From BP-133 sp040756995 (GTDB taxonomy: Bacteria; Actinomycetota; Acidimicrobiia; IMCC26256; BP-133): DNA of 64,000 nt. A program made the translations under genes and the position numbers. Of this stretch, positions 17,563 to 25,651 are shown piece after piece (the stretch's first letter is position 1; each line of letters begins with the position of its first letter). The DNA is taken from positions 1-64,000 of the forward strand of contig JBFLYK010000004.1 of the NCBI GenBank assembly GCA_040756995.1. The letters are read 5' to 3'. A model generated the notes under the pieces. That model ran no database searches. It had not been told where the DNA came from and saw nothing but the letters and a program-made list of their open reading frames with translations.

Positions 17563-17610
17563 ATGGACGGACGTGACACGATACGTCGCGCTGGGAAAAG
17601 CTTGCCGTGA
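17563..17610 (+). other. 15-codon leaderless upstream ORF coupled to the next gene
   Basis: ATG 17563 reads 15 codons (MDGRDTIRRAGKSLP) to TGA at 17608-17610. That stop overlaps the GTG start (17607-17609) of the following membrane protein as GTGA. The leader would be translated as a leaderless ORF and hand ribosomes to the main gene. The peptide is Arg-rich; no homologue recalled. Confidence 0.4.
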
Positions 17611-19202
17611 ACCGGCGCCTGAAACAATGGATCGGACGGGGAGGCGGAGGCATCACGCTCCTCATTTTGCCGCTCTTCGCGGTCCCGGTCCTCGTTTACA
17701 TCGGCCGACTGCTGCTTCACCAGCCCGGCATCACCTTTGCCGGCGATGTCGCTCTCATCGAGATGGCCACTCGTCAAGCGGCCCGCGGCGCCCAGATGCT
17801 CGGGCCCTATTCGCGGTTCGGTTGGAGCCACCCAGGACCCGCTTGGTTCCTGTTCCTGGCCGTTCCTTACCGCCTTGTCGGATTCCAGTCGTGGTCGATA
17901 GTCGTCGCAGCCGCGTTGTTTCATGTGCTTGTCGGAGCCGCGCTTCTGTGGCTCTGTTGGCGGCAAGGGGGGCGCCGACTTGTCGTTCTGACGGCGTTCT
18001 TTCTCGTCGTGTACATCCGTTCGGTTGACGTCAACCTCTTCATTTACCCGTGGAATCCGTGGGCGCTCATCCTCCCCATGTTGCTGCTAATCGTCGTGAG
18101 CGCCACAGATGTCCTCCGCCCGTCCACCAAGCTTCTCTGGAGCGCGGTGCTCGGCTCCATCCTTGTCCAGACCCATCTTGGAACGGCCCCCATCGTTGCC
18201 GGCATAGGTATTTCGGTTGTGGGAATCGAGTGTCTCCGTCGACGCCGGAACCCGGGTCAGCGGCTCATCGCCGGATGGAACCGGTTGCGCCAACCAAGAA
18301 TCGTCCTGCCCGTGGCCGCCTTGTTCGTTCTCTGGGTCCCCCCCCTCGTCCAGCAACTGACCCACTCTCCCGGCAATCTCGGGCTCATTCTCAGGTTCGT
18401 CCGTCTGCCCGATCCCGGGCACAGCCTGTCAGAGGCCATGAAGGCCGTCGGCAGCCAGCTCCGGCGTTTCCCATTCGAGCGGGGGCGACTGGTCAACGAT
18501 CCAGTGCCGAGCCACGCCACGGATGGCCTGGTTCTCCTCTTCTATCTCGCAGTCTCCATTCTTCTCATAGCGCTCGGCCGGCGGCGGGGCGAGCAGTTCG
18601 TCGCCCGTTTAGGCATGTCCACGGGGCTCGGCCTTGTGATTTCGGTCATCTCCGTCATGCGGGTGTCCGGAGGAATCTTCGACTTCCTTACCGCATGGAT
18701 CTCAGTGCTGCCCGTCGCGCTGTGGCTGGGTCTCGGCCATCTGTTGGCCCGGAAAGTGAGGCGCAAATCGCTCACTCAGATTGCCGGGAGCGTAATGGCC
18801 GCCGTGGCCCTGGTCCTCGCCGTCGAGATGACCCGGCCGCTGGCGACCGGTCCGCTCAAAACACCGGAGTGGGGCCCGACCCGCGCCGCCTGGGCTGCAA
18901 CGCAGGCTGCACTTCCCCGCTACCGGACCGAGATCCTTCTGCGCATCGGTACCCAGGATCGCTGGTCCATGGCAACGGGGCTCGTCAACCAACTCACAAA
19001 GCACGGATGGCGTGTTGCGGTGACCGACGATTGGCTATTCATGTTCGGGGATGCACACCGACGCTCGGGCAGGGAAAGCCTCGAGTTGCTCGTGGTGGCT
19101 TCGACCCCTGGCGCGGTCTCGGCACCGGGAGGGCGGTTGCTCGGCGACTTCGGCGGGACAATGGTCGCGCTATCGCCCGTCCGCTCTGGGACAGGCCGCT
19201 AG
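17607..19202 (+). CDS. Polytopic membrane protein, GT-C-like (paralogue of 9832 gene)
   Basis: A 531-residue membrane protein with about 10-11 helices. It shares with the 9832 gene the acidic first loop (ITFAGDVALIEMATR), the motif GPYSRFGWSHPGPAWF, PWNPW, THSPGN in the central loop, and a C-terminal soluble segment with RIGTQDRWSMATGLVNQL. Such conservation of loop motifs but not of helices suggests an enzyme, probably a GT-C transferase. The GTG start overlaps the stop of a 15-codon upstream ORF. Its TAG stop and the convergent ligase stop share the palindrome CTAG (19199-19202). Codon usage is slightly less GC-biased than in the dprE operon. Confidence 0.62.
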   Translation: MNRRLKQWIGRGGGGITLLILPLFAVPVLVYIGRLLLHQPGITFAGDVALIEMATRQAARGAQMLGPYSRFGWSHPGPAWFLFLAVPYRLVGFQSWSIVVAAALFHVLVGAALLWLCWRQGGRRLVVLTAFFLVVYIRSVDVNLFIYPWNPWALILPMLLLIVVSATDVLRPSTKLLWSAVLGSILVQTHLGTAPIVAGIGISVVGIECLRRRRNPGQRLIAGWNRLRQPRIVLPVAALFVLWVPPLVQQLTHSPGNLGLILRFVRLPDPGHSLSEAMKAVGSQLRRFPFERGRLVNDPVPSHATDGLVLLFYLAVSILLIALGRRRGEQFVARLGMSTGLGLVISVISVMRVSGGIFDFLTAWISVLPVALWLGLGHLLARKVRRKSLTQIAGSVMAAVALVLAVEMTRPLATGPLKTPEWGPTRAAWAATQAALPRYRTEILLRIGTQDRWSMATGLVNQLTKHGWRVAVTDDWLFMFGDAHRRSGRESLELLVVASTPGAVSAPGGRLLGDFGGTMVALSPVRSGTGR

Positions 19203-20548
19203 CTCTCTGCCGCGGACGACGCACGCACCTTCTTGAAGCGCGCCCCATGGAGATCATGCGCGACGAGTTCAATCTTCTGGGGGATCTTGAACGGCTCCAA
19301 CCGTTCTTTGAGCAGGCGACGGGCCCGCACCCGGAATTCGGCCAGCGTTTCGTCCGTCGACAGCAACACACGGGCGACGACGATCTGACCGAGGAGATCG
19401 TTCCGCTGGCCCGTAACCACGACGTCGACCACCCCGTCGACGGCCAGTAGGGCGCTTTCAACCTCCGCGGGGTACACCTTTTGCCCGCCCACATTGATGA
19501 TTTCGGAGGCCCGACCCAGGATCTTAATCCAGTCGCCGTCGACCTCGACGGCGTCGTCGGTCTGGAACCAGCCATCGGCGGTAAATGGACTCGGGGCGTT
19601 CAGATAACCGAGCATGGCCGATCGGGCCTTGATCTCGAGTTTGCCGTCGACCACCCGGGTCTCGAACCCCTCTCCCCCAACCTTCACCCACAAGGAACCG
19701 TCCTCGCGCGACTTGGACCTCATGATGCCGAGCTCCGAGAGGCCGTACGTCTGTTTCAGGGCCACCCACGGGAACGCCTCATGCAGGCGCTGGAGGGTTC
19801 TCTCAGGCATGACCTCGGTCCCGTACGTGATCAGCTTGAGCGAGGACAGATCGTGGCGCCGATCAGCCGCGCTCAGGAGCAAGAGGTTCAAGAAGCTCGG
19901 TGATGTGGGAAGGACCTCGACACGGTGCCGCTCGATCGCTTGGCACACTCCCTCCGGGGACCGATCGCTGACTGTCACCAGACACCCCCCGGACGAGAGG
20001 GTGTGGAACATCGTATTGACTCCGCCGATGTGGTCGAAGAGCAGAAAGCTCAGTGTTCTCGTCGCCGCTCGAGGCTGCTCGAACTTCATTAGCAGCGGAA
20101 CGAAGTCATGGAGGGCAGCCTTGCTCTTCCCGGTCGAACCGGAGGAGAAGAGCACGAGGCCCGGATGGCGGATTGCTTTAAGCTTCAGCAACAGGGAGTG
20201 GCCCGCGGTCCTGTCGATCCCCTCAAGAGACGACTTTCCTTCGAGAGCATCCAGGACCCATTCACATTCCGCTTGATCGAGGAAGGCAGCTCGCTGACTC
20301 CCCACGGCGGTGGTGATGGGGACGACAATGCATCGGTGTTCGATGAGGGCCAGAAGCGCCGCAACCGAATCGGGCGAGAAATCGCCGACGAGCGCTACCA
20401 CTGAGCTCTTCGGGATTTTCGCCTCGAACACCTGGCGCCAGCCCGCGATGCGCTCGAGGAGCCCGGTATAGCTGACCTCCGCACCTTCCCAAGCCAAGGC
20501 GGGAGCTGGGCCGTAATCCGCCATCCGATCAAGCAGTGTTCTGATCAT
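19199..20548 (-). CDS. AMP-dependent acyl-CoA/acyl-ACP ligase (ANL family)
   Basis: A 449-residue adenylating enzyme. It has the phosphate loop LFSSGSTGKSK (about 132-142), the YGLSE motif, GWFQTDD, the hinge/core block GRASEIINVGGQKVYPAEVE, and the C-terminal Lys in ARFKKVR that serves the adenylation step. It would activate a carboxylic acid as acyl-AMP and load a thiol. Since an acyl carrier protein lies two genes upstream in the same operon, direct loading of that carrier is likely (inference). Its ATG overlaps the SDR stop by one base (TGATG). Confidence 0.85.
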   Translation of the reverse strand: MIRTLLDRMADYGPAPALAWEGAEVSYTGLLERIAGWRQVFEAKIPKSSVVALVGDFSPDSVAALLALIEHRCIVVPITTAVGSQRAAFLDQAECEWVLDALEGKSSLEGIDRTAGHSLLLKLKAIRHPGLVLFSSGSTGKSKAALHDFVPLLMKFEQPRAATRTLSFLLFDHIGGVNTMFHTLSSGGCLVTVSDRSPEGVCQAIERHRVEVLPTSPSFLNLLLLSAADRRHDLSSLKLITYGTEVMPERTLQRLHEAFPWVALKQTYGLSELGIMRSKSREDGSLWVKVGGEGFETRVVDGKLEIKARSAMLGYLNAPSPFTADGWFQTDDAVEVDGDWIKILGRASEIINVGGQKVYPAEVESALLAVDGVVDVVVTGQRNDLLGQIVVARVLLSTDETLAEFRVRARRLLKERLEPFKIPQKIELVAHDLHGARFKKVRASSAAES

Positions 20549-21264
20549 CAGAAGACGCCGCCCAGGTAAATCGTCTGGCCGGTCACGAAATCGCTCCGGC
20601 GATCGAAAAAGAAATCGACCACGTTGGCCACATCCGACACGGTGCCGAAGCGCGGAATGGCCTGCTGGCCGAGCAGCGCCTCGAGTTGGCGCTCAGGAAC
20701 CGATCGGATCAGATCGGTCCGCACGGGAGTGGGCCCGACTGCGTTGACCGTGATCCCGAAGGACGCCAGTTCCTTCGCCAGTACTTGAGTGAGCGACACG
20801 ACGGCGGCCTTCGACGCGACATAGGCCGCCTCCCCCGCCAGCTTCAACGGCACGGCCACGGTGGAGAGATTGACGATCCGACCCCAGGCGTTGCGCTTCA
20901 TGAGCTTTGCGGCCTCGCGGCAGAACAGGAATGTGCCGACCACATTTGTCTGCAGAACACGCTCGACCGTGGACGCCGGGGTGAGGATCGCATGGTTCAT
21001 CGAGGCAATACCGGCGTTGTTAATCAGGTGGTCAAGACGGCCGTACTCGCTCCGCACGGCGGTCATGACGCGCTTCACATCGGCTTCGTTGGCAACATTG
21101 GCCACATGATGCCGGTATGAATCGTGGACCAAGTCGACGTCGCCCCGACTGCAACCGATGACCTCATGGCCGAGTGTCAGATAGTGCTCCACGAGCTGTC
21201 GACCGATCCCGGTACGCGTCCCGGTTACCAGAGTGACCGGTCGGGATGGCTCAGTCGCGTTCAC
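20548..21264 (-). CDS. Short-chain dehydrogenase/reductase, FabG-like
   Basis: A 238-residue SDR with cofactor motif TGTRTGIG, NNAG, a serine in VNLSTVA, and catalytic YVASK, ending in the family pattern DFVTGQTIYLGG. Closest in feel to 3-oxoacyl-ACP reductases. With the adjacent carrier protein it may make a 3-hydroxyacyl-ACP, the type of donor LpxA enzymes use; alternatively it could act on a sugar. The GTG start at 21264 overlaps the carrier gene end by 14 nt, so translation is coupled; upstream TTG starts add an unlikely Arg-rich extension. Confidence 0.82.
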   Translation of the reverse strand: MNATEPSRPVTLVTGTRTGIGRQLVEHYLTLGHEVIGCSRGDVDLVHDSYRHHVANVANEADVKRVMTAVRSEYGRLDHLINNAGIASMNHAILTPASTVERVLQTNVVGTFLFCREAAKLMKRNAWGRIVNLSTVAVPLKLAGEAAYVASKAAVVSLTQVLAKELASFGITVNAVGPTPVRTDLIRSVPERQLEALLGQQAIPRFGTVSDVANVVDFFFDRRSDFVTGQTIYLGGVF

Positions 21265-21547
21265 CGAGGATCTCGAGGATGTAGTCCGCAAGTGACCCCA
21301 CCGTGCGGAAGGGGCTGCTCGACCTCGAGAACGCCCGGTCATCGGCGAGGGCCACGGCCATGCCGAATTCTTCCTCCACCGCCTCCTCGACAGCGATGAT
21401 CAGCGATACGAGCTCTACGGACTCGAGGACACCTGCTTCTCCCGACAGCGGAGCTTCCGCGCCTCTTGCGACGTCGATATCCGCGTCATAGGCGCTGTTC
21501 ATCTCCACGCAGACGTCGAGGACAATCTTCAGCACGCGTTCTTGCAC
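21251..21547 (-). CDS. Acyl carrier protein
   Basis: A 98-residue acidic protein with the carrier-protein core GVLESVELVSLIIAVEE; Ser43 is the predicted phosphopantetheine site (ESVEL in place of the usual DSLEL). The last helix ends LADYILEIL. A 35-residue N-terminal helix and a loop rich in Ser (70-80) lengthen it compared with FabD-type AcpP (about 80). The GTG start has AGGAG 8 nt upstream. It is embedded between an LpxA-like acyltransferase and an SDR, so it is a dedicated carrier rather than the housekeeping ACP. Confidence 0.82.
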   Translation of the reverse strand: MQERVLKIVLDVCVEMNSAYDADIDVARGAEAPLSGEAGVLESVELVSLIIAVEEAVEEEFGMAVALADDRAFSRSSSPFRTVGSLADYILEILGERD

Positions 21548-21592
21548 TTCCGTCTCCTGGTTGTTGCCCCGCCCGAGGCTAGCCCGAGTCCC

Positions 21593-22297
21593 TCAAACCT
21601 CCCCGCATGCTGGTCTGTCCGCCCACTGGGCCAGGACCGAACGAATCGGGGCGGGTACGTCATCCGGAAGGCCGGCGCCACCTCTCAGGTGCTCCTCAAT
21701 CGCCGTGATCTGGTCATCACTGCACCCCTGCCGGCTGAGGCCCACCCGATTGACACCGACGGTGCGGGCCGGATTACCGAGCGTGACGAGAAACGCTCCG
21801 ACCTCTTTGCGGACGACCGACCCCATGCCGACCATCGCTCCCGGACCGATCCGCACGAACTGATGGAGCACCGTCCCGAGCCCGAGATTGGCGAGGGTCC
21901 AGACCTCGCAGTGCCCCCCTATGAGGACCCCGCACGCCACGGTTACCGCCTCGCCGAGCACCGCATCGTGCCCGACATGAGATTTGGTCATGAGGTACGA
22001 CTCGTCTCCCACGATTGTGGGGCGGCGCAGACCCTGATTGATCGTGACGAACTCACGGATGACGCTCCGGTCGCCGATCCGGATTCCGGCGCCATCGAGC
22101 TTTCCGTCCCAAGCCGCTGGATGCGGCCCGCCCCGGTACTCCGGCGGCCCCCCGATACATGCGTGTGAGGCGATCCAGTTTCCGCTCCCGATCCGACAGG
22201 GCCCGAGCACGACGGCATAGGGCCCGATGACGTTGCCCTCGCCGAGTTCGACCCCTTCACTGACAACGGCCGTGGGGTGGATACGGTTTGACGACAT
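21593..22297 (-). CDS. LpxA-like acyl-ACP--sugar acyltransferase (left-handed beta-helix)
   Basis: A 234-residue hexapeptide-repeat acyltransferase that follows LpxA along its length: IHPTAVVSEGVELGEG at the start, ACIGGPP, RSVIREFVTINQG, SHVGHD (His107 and His110, matching catalytic His125 of the E. coli enzyme), IGGH, LHQF, GNPARTVGVN and LSRQG. LpxA proteins move 3-hydroxyacyl groups from ACP to UDP-GlcNAc or UDP-GlcNAc3N. No lipid A genes are visible, so the product here is likely an acylated sugar nucleotide for another glycolipid. First gene of a four-gene cassette; its ATG shares CATG with the divergent gene. Confidence 0.85.
   Translation of the reverse strand: MSSNRIHPTAVVSEGVELGEGNVIGPYAVVLGPCRIGSGNWIASHACIGGPPEYRGGPHPAAWDGKLDGAGIRIGDRSVIREFVTINQGLRRPTIVGDESYLMTKSHVGHDAVLGEAVTVACGVLIGGHCEVWTLANLGLGTVLHQFVRIGPGAMVGMGSVVRKEVGAFLVTLGNPARTVGVNRVGLSRQGCSDDQITAIEEHLRGGAGLPDDVPAPIRSVLAQWADRPACGEV
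22260..22295 (+). promoter_or_regulatory. Leaderless promoter with -35, rightward from divergent start
   Basis: CTGACA at 22260-22265 (one mismatch from TTGACA), 16 nt spacer, TACGGT at 22282-22287, then 8 nt to ATG 22296. It lies inside the LpxA-like coding region. Confidence 0.6.
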
Positions 22298-23528
22298 GAA
22301 TGCTCACCCTATGCGTCCTGACTGGGACGTTGTGGTGATCGGTGGCGGCATCATCGGACTGGCCACGGCCTACCAGCTGCTGGTCGCAGGGCCAGACCTA
22401 CGGGTTCTCGTCCTCGAAAAAGAACCGCGTGTTGGTCTCCACCAGAGCAGCCACAACTCCGGTGTTCTCCACGCTGGGCTCTACTACGCGCCGGACTCTC
22501 TGAAGGCCCGCTTGTGCAGCCGCGGGCGGCGGCGCATGGAGGAGTTCGCCGCCGACCACGGGATACCAGTGGTCCGCCGAGGCAAAGTCGTCGTGGCCGT
22601 CGACGAGTCCGAACTGGGCCGGCTCGACGAACTCGCCCACCGAGCCCGCCGGAACGGAGTGGAAGGGCTCCGCATGCTCGACACTGCCGAGCTGCGCGAG
22701 CTCGAACCGCACGTCGTAGGAATCAAGGCCCTCTACTCATCTTCGACGGCCGTGATCGACTTCTCGCTGGTCTGTGAGGCCCTGGCCAACGAGATCTCGG
22801 CCCGAGGTGGTGAAATCAGAACTCATGCCGAAGTCCTAGCCCTGCGTGAGGTGCGCTCCGCGGTCCGGATCACGTCACTGGCGGGGGAGTTCGAGTCCGA
22901 AACCGCCGTCGTATGTGCCGGGCTCCAGGCCGACCGCCTCGCCGCCGAGACGGGCCACGCTACGGGGGTACGCATCCTGCCCTTCCGAGGGAACTGGTTT
23001 TCCCTGCGCCCCCGCGCCGCGGCGCTGGTAAACGGGAACGTCTACCCGGTCCCGGACCCCCGCTTTCCCTTTCTCGGCGTGCACTTCACCCGACGGGTCG
23101 ACGGCTCGGTATGGGCCGGGCCGAATGCCATCGTCTCGGCGTGCCGTGAGGCGTACCAGCGTGGAACCGTCAATCCCGCGGATATCGCTGATCTGGTCCG
23201 CTTCCGAGGGACCTGGCGACTGGTCCGTCGATACTGGCGGCAAGGAGCGAAGGAGCTCTACCACGACCTCGTGCGGCGGGCAGCTCACGCCGAGATGGTC
23301 CGGTATCTTCCCGGGCTCGCGCTCGCCGACCTGCTCCCCGGTCCGACCGGGATAAGGGCCCAGGCGGTGCGTGACGACGGGAGCCTGGTCGACGACTTCC
23401 TGCTCCGGGGTACCCGACGAATCGTCCACGTGTTGAACGCTCCCTCCCCGGGGGCAACGTCCTCTCTGGCGATCGGCGAGCTGATCGGCGCTGAGGTCGG
23501 TGAAAAAGTCAGGCTGGCAAGAGCCTGA
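22296..23528 (+). CDS. L-2-hydroxyglutarate oxidase family FAD protein (LhgO-like)
   Basis: A 410-residue DAO-fold flavoprotein: FAD motif VVIGGGIIGLATAY (13-26), HNSGVLHAGLYY typical of LhgO, PFRGNWF and a C-terminal NAPSPGATSSLAIGE. LhgO oxidises L-2-hydroxyglutarate with quinone as acceptor. Here it heads an amino-sugar operon (DegT transaminase 17 nt downstream), so it may oxidise a hydroxy acid linked to that pathway, for example one formed as by-product of sugar dehydrogenation with 2-oxoglutarate; that is inference. Start at 22296 supported by the leaderless promoter. Confidence 0.8.
   Translation: MNAHPMRPDWDVVVIGGGIIGLATAYQLLVAGPDLRVLVLEKEPRVGLHQSSHNSGVLHAGLYYAPDSLKARLCSRGRRRMEEFAADHGIPVVRRGKVVVAVDESELGRLDELAHRARRNGVEGLRMLDTAELRELEPHVVGIKALYSSSTAVIDFSLVCEALANEISARGGEIRTHAEVLALREVRSAVRITSLAGEFESETAVVCAGLQADRLAAETGHATGVRILPFRGNWFSLRPRAAALVNGNVYPVPDPRFPFLGVHFTRRVDGSVWAGPNAIVSACREAYQRGTVNPADIADLVRFRGTWRLVRRYWRQGAKELYHDLVRRAAHAEMVRYLPGLALADLLPGPTGIRAQAVRDDGSLVDDFLLRGTRRIVHVLNAPSPGATSSLAIGELIGAEVGEKVRLARA
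22298..22311 (-). promoter_or_regulatory. Leaderless promoter, leftward from divergent start
   Basis: TAGGGT (22311 to 22306, minus strand) is exactly 8 nt before the ATG at 22297. It lies inside the opposing oxidase gene. Confidence 0.5.
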
Positions 23529-23532
23529 CCTC

Positions 23533-23545
23533 TAGGCTTAAGGAG
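23533..23545 (+). promoter_or_regulatory. Possible internal leaderless promoter
   Basis: TAGGCT at 23533-23538, then 7 nt to ATG 23546. An AAGGAG also abuts the ATG but is too close to act as a normal ribosome site. Confidence 0.35.
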
Positions 23546-24691
23546 ATGACTCGCTCGGCCGTTCCGTTGGCGCGACCTCACTTCGGCGAGGAGGAGGTCG
23601 AGGCGGTGCGCGCCGTCCTGGCGTCGGGATGGGTCGCCGGCCAAGGGCCCAAGGGGGGCGAACTGGAAGCGCGGTGGGCGGATCGGTGCGGCATGCAACA
23701 CGCCGTGGCCGTGAGCAACTGCACGGCCGCCCTCCATCTCGCTCTGCTGGGCCTGGGCGTCGGTCCTGGCGACGACGTCCTGGTGGCCGACTACACGTAT
23801 CCCGCGACGGGCCACTCCGTGCTGTTCTGCCGGGCCCGGCCGGTGTTCGTCGACGTCCGGCCCGACACCGGTGCCCTCGACCCAGAGCAACTGGAGCTGG
23901 CCGTCACCCCGGCGACGCGAGGCGTCATCGCGGTCGATACTTTTGGACAGCCGGCCGACTATGAGGCCATCGAACGATTCTGTGCCCAACGGGGTCTCTT
24001 TCTCATCGAGGATGCAGCGTGCTCCATCGGGGCCACCTACCAGGGCAAGGCCGCCGGCAGCTTCGGCGACGTCGCATGCTTCTCACTCCACGCCCGCAAG
24101 GGCATCACCTCGGGCGAGGGCGGCGTGCTCGTGACCGACCGGGCCGACATCGCCGAATCAGCCCGTAAGCGGTCGTGCTTCGGTGTGGAGAGTGCCTTTT
24201 CCCGCCAGCGGGGCGCGAGCCTGCCCATCCCAGTGTTCGGAGAATTGGGTTACAACTACAAGCTGAGCGACATCCTGGCTGCCATCGCGATCGTCCAGCT
24301 CGACCGTCTCGACGAACTCATGGCCCGGCGGGCCGCAATCGCCGCCCGCTACAGCACCCTGCTGGGTGATCTCCCGGGCGTCACGCCCGCGGTGACAGCC
24401 GAGGGGCGGACCCATGCCTGGCAGGCGTATGTAGTGACGATCGGCGAGCCGCTCGACCGCGATCGGATCGCCCTCGATCTCCGGTCACGCGGGGTGGAAT
24501 GCGGGATCGGGACGTACGCTTCCCATCTACAACCGGTCTACGGAACCGACCGCTCGTGTCCGGTCTCGGCCACGCTTCTCGACCGCCACCTGGCGCTACC
24601 CATGTACCCCGACCTCTCGGCAGAGGAGCTTGAGCAGGTCGTCAGTACCCTCTATGACGCTGTGGAGTCCCAGCTGCATCGGATCGGCTGA
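23546..24691 (+). CDS. DegT/DnrJ/EryC1/StrS aminotransferase, copy 1
   Basis: A 381-residue PLP sugar aminotransferase. SNCTAALHLAL binds phosphate, IEDAACSIGA carries the PLP-interacting Asp156, and FSLHARKGITSGEGG carries the Schiff-base Lys185. ELGYNYKLSDI is the usual substrate loop. It would transaminate a keto-sugar nucleotide with glutamate. Next to it are an epimerase and a hexapeptide acyltransferase, a common set for N-acylated amino sugars. It shares only family-level similarity with the second DegT at 28317. Confidence 0.88.
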   Translation: MTRSAVPLARPHFGEEEVEAVRAVLASGWVAGQGPKGGELEARWADRCGMQHAVAVSNCTAALHLALLGLGVGPGDDVLVADYTYPATGHSVLFCRARPVFVDVRPDTGALDPEQLELAVTPATRGVIAVDTFGQPADYEAIERFCAQRGLFLIEDAACSIGATYQGKAAGSFGDVACFSLHARKGITSGEGGVLVTDRADIAESARKRSCFGVESAFSRQRGASLPIPVFGELGYNYKLSDILAAIAIVQLDRLDELMARRAAIAARYSTLLGDLPGVTPAVTAEGRTHAWQAYVVTIGEPLDRDRIALDLRSRGVECGIGTYASHLQPVYGTDRSCPVSATLLDRHLALPMYPDLSAEELEQVVSTLYDAVESQLHRIG

Positions 24692-24706
24692 AGAGGAGGA
24701 GCTTCG

Positions 24707-25651
24707 GTGTCAAAGGCCGCAACGGTGCTCGTTGTGGGTGGAGGCGGGTTCATCGGCTCGGTGACCTGCCGCCAGCTCCTCGAGCGAGGTTGGAACGTGC
24801 GGATTCTCGACAACTTCTCTCGCTCGTCGCGGGAGCAGATCGAAGCCCAGCTTCCCGGGGCGGAGATCCACGAGGGAGACATCCGCTACGTCGCCACCGT
24901 CGACCGAGCGATGAGGGGGGCCGACGAGCTCATCCATCTGGCCGCCACTTCGATCAACAAGTCGTCGAATGATCCGGCAGAGAGCCTCGACATCGATTTT
25001 AGGGGTATGCAGCACGTCTTCGAGAGTGCCTGCAACCACGGGATCGGCAAGGTCGTCTTCGCCTCCTCGGCCTCGGTCTACGGCGAGCCGAAGACCCTCC
25101 CGATGACGGAAACGGACGAGATCAACCCCCGGACGCCGTACTGCATCGGAAAGTTCGCCGGTGAGCGCATGCTCGCTTTCTACGCCGAACGACAGGCGCT
25201 GCGCTGGGTCGCCCTCCGCTTTTTCAATGTGTACGGGCCGGGCCAGAACGCCGGCGCCTACTACACCTCGGTTGTGCTGACGTTCCTGCGTCGCATTGCC
25301 CGCGGCGAACCGCCGGTGATCGACGGCGACGGGACACAGACGATGGACTTCGTCCATGTGGAGGACGTCGCCCGAGCTGTGGTCATGGCCCTGGAGGGCG
25401 ATGCCTCCGGCGAGGTCCTCAACGTGGGCACTGGCACGCAGACATCGATTGCTGAACTCGCCACCATCCTCATCAGGCACATGGGTGCAGGTATTCAACC
25501 GCAGTTCTGGCCGCGAGACGTTCTGGTGTCCCGACGGGAGGCGGACATCACCCGGATCCGATCGGTCCTCGGTTGGGAGCCGACGGTCGGGCTCGAGGAG
25601 GGACTGGCCAGCGTGATCGAGCATCTGAAGGCCAAGGGCGAACTCGCATGA
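24707..25651 (+). CDS. NAD-dependent sugar-nucleotide epimerase/dehydratase
   Basis: A 314-residue extended SDR with cofactor motif VGGGGFIGS (10-18), LAATSINKSSNDP, and catalytic Tyr145/Lys149 in YCIGK, followed by RFFNVYGPGQN and DFVHVEDVA. The family interconverts UDP-sugar C4 epimers or dehydrates them (GalE/WbpP group). The GTG start has a strong AGGAGGAG at 24693-24700. The stop overlaps the next gene (ATGA). The exact sugar cannot be told from sequence. Confidence 0.87.
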   Translation: MSKAATVLVVGGGGFIGSVTCRQLLERGWNVRILDNFSRSSREQIEAQLPGAEIHEGDIRYVATVDRAMRGADELIHLAATSINKSSNDPAESLDIDFRGMQHVFESACNHGIGKVVFASSASVYGEPKTLPMTETDEINPRTPYCIGKFAGERMLAFYAERQALRWVALRFFNVYGPGQNAGAYYTSVVLTFLRRIARGEPPVIDGDGTQTMDFVHVEDVARAVVMALEGDASGEVLNVGTGTQTSIAELATILIRHMGAGIQPQFWPRDVLVSRREADITRIRSVLGWEPTVGLEEGLASVIEHLKAKGELA

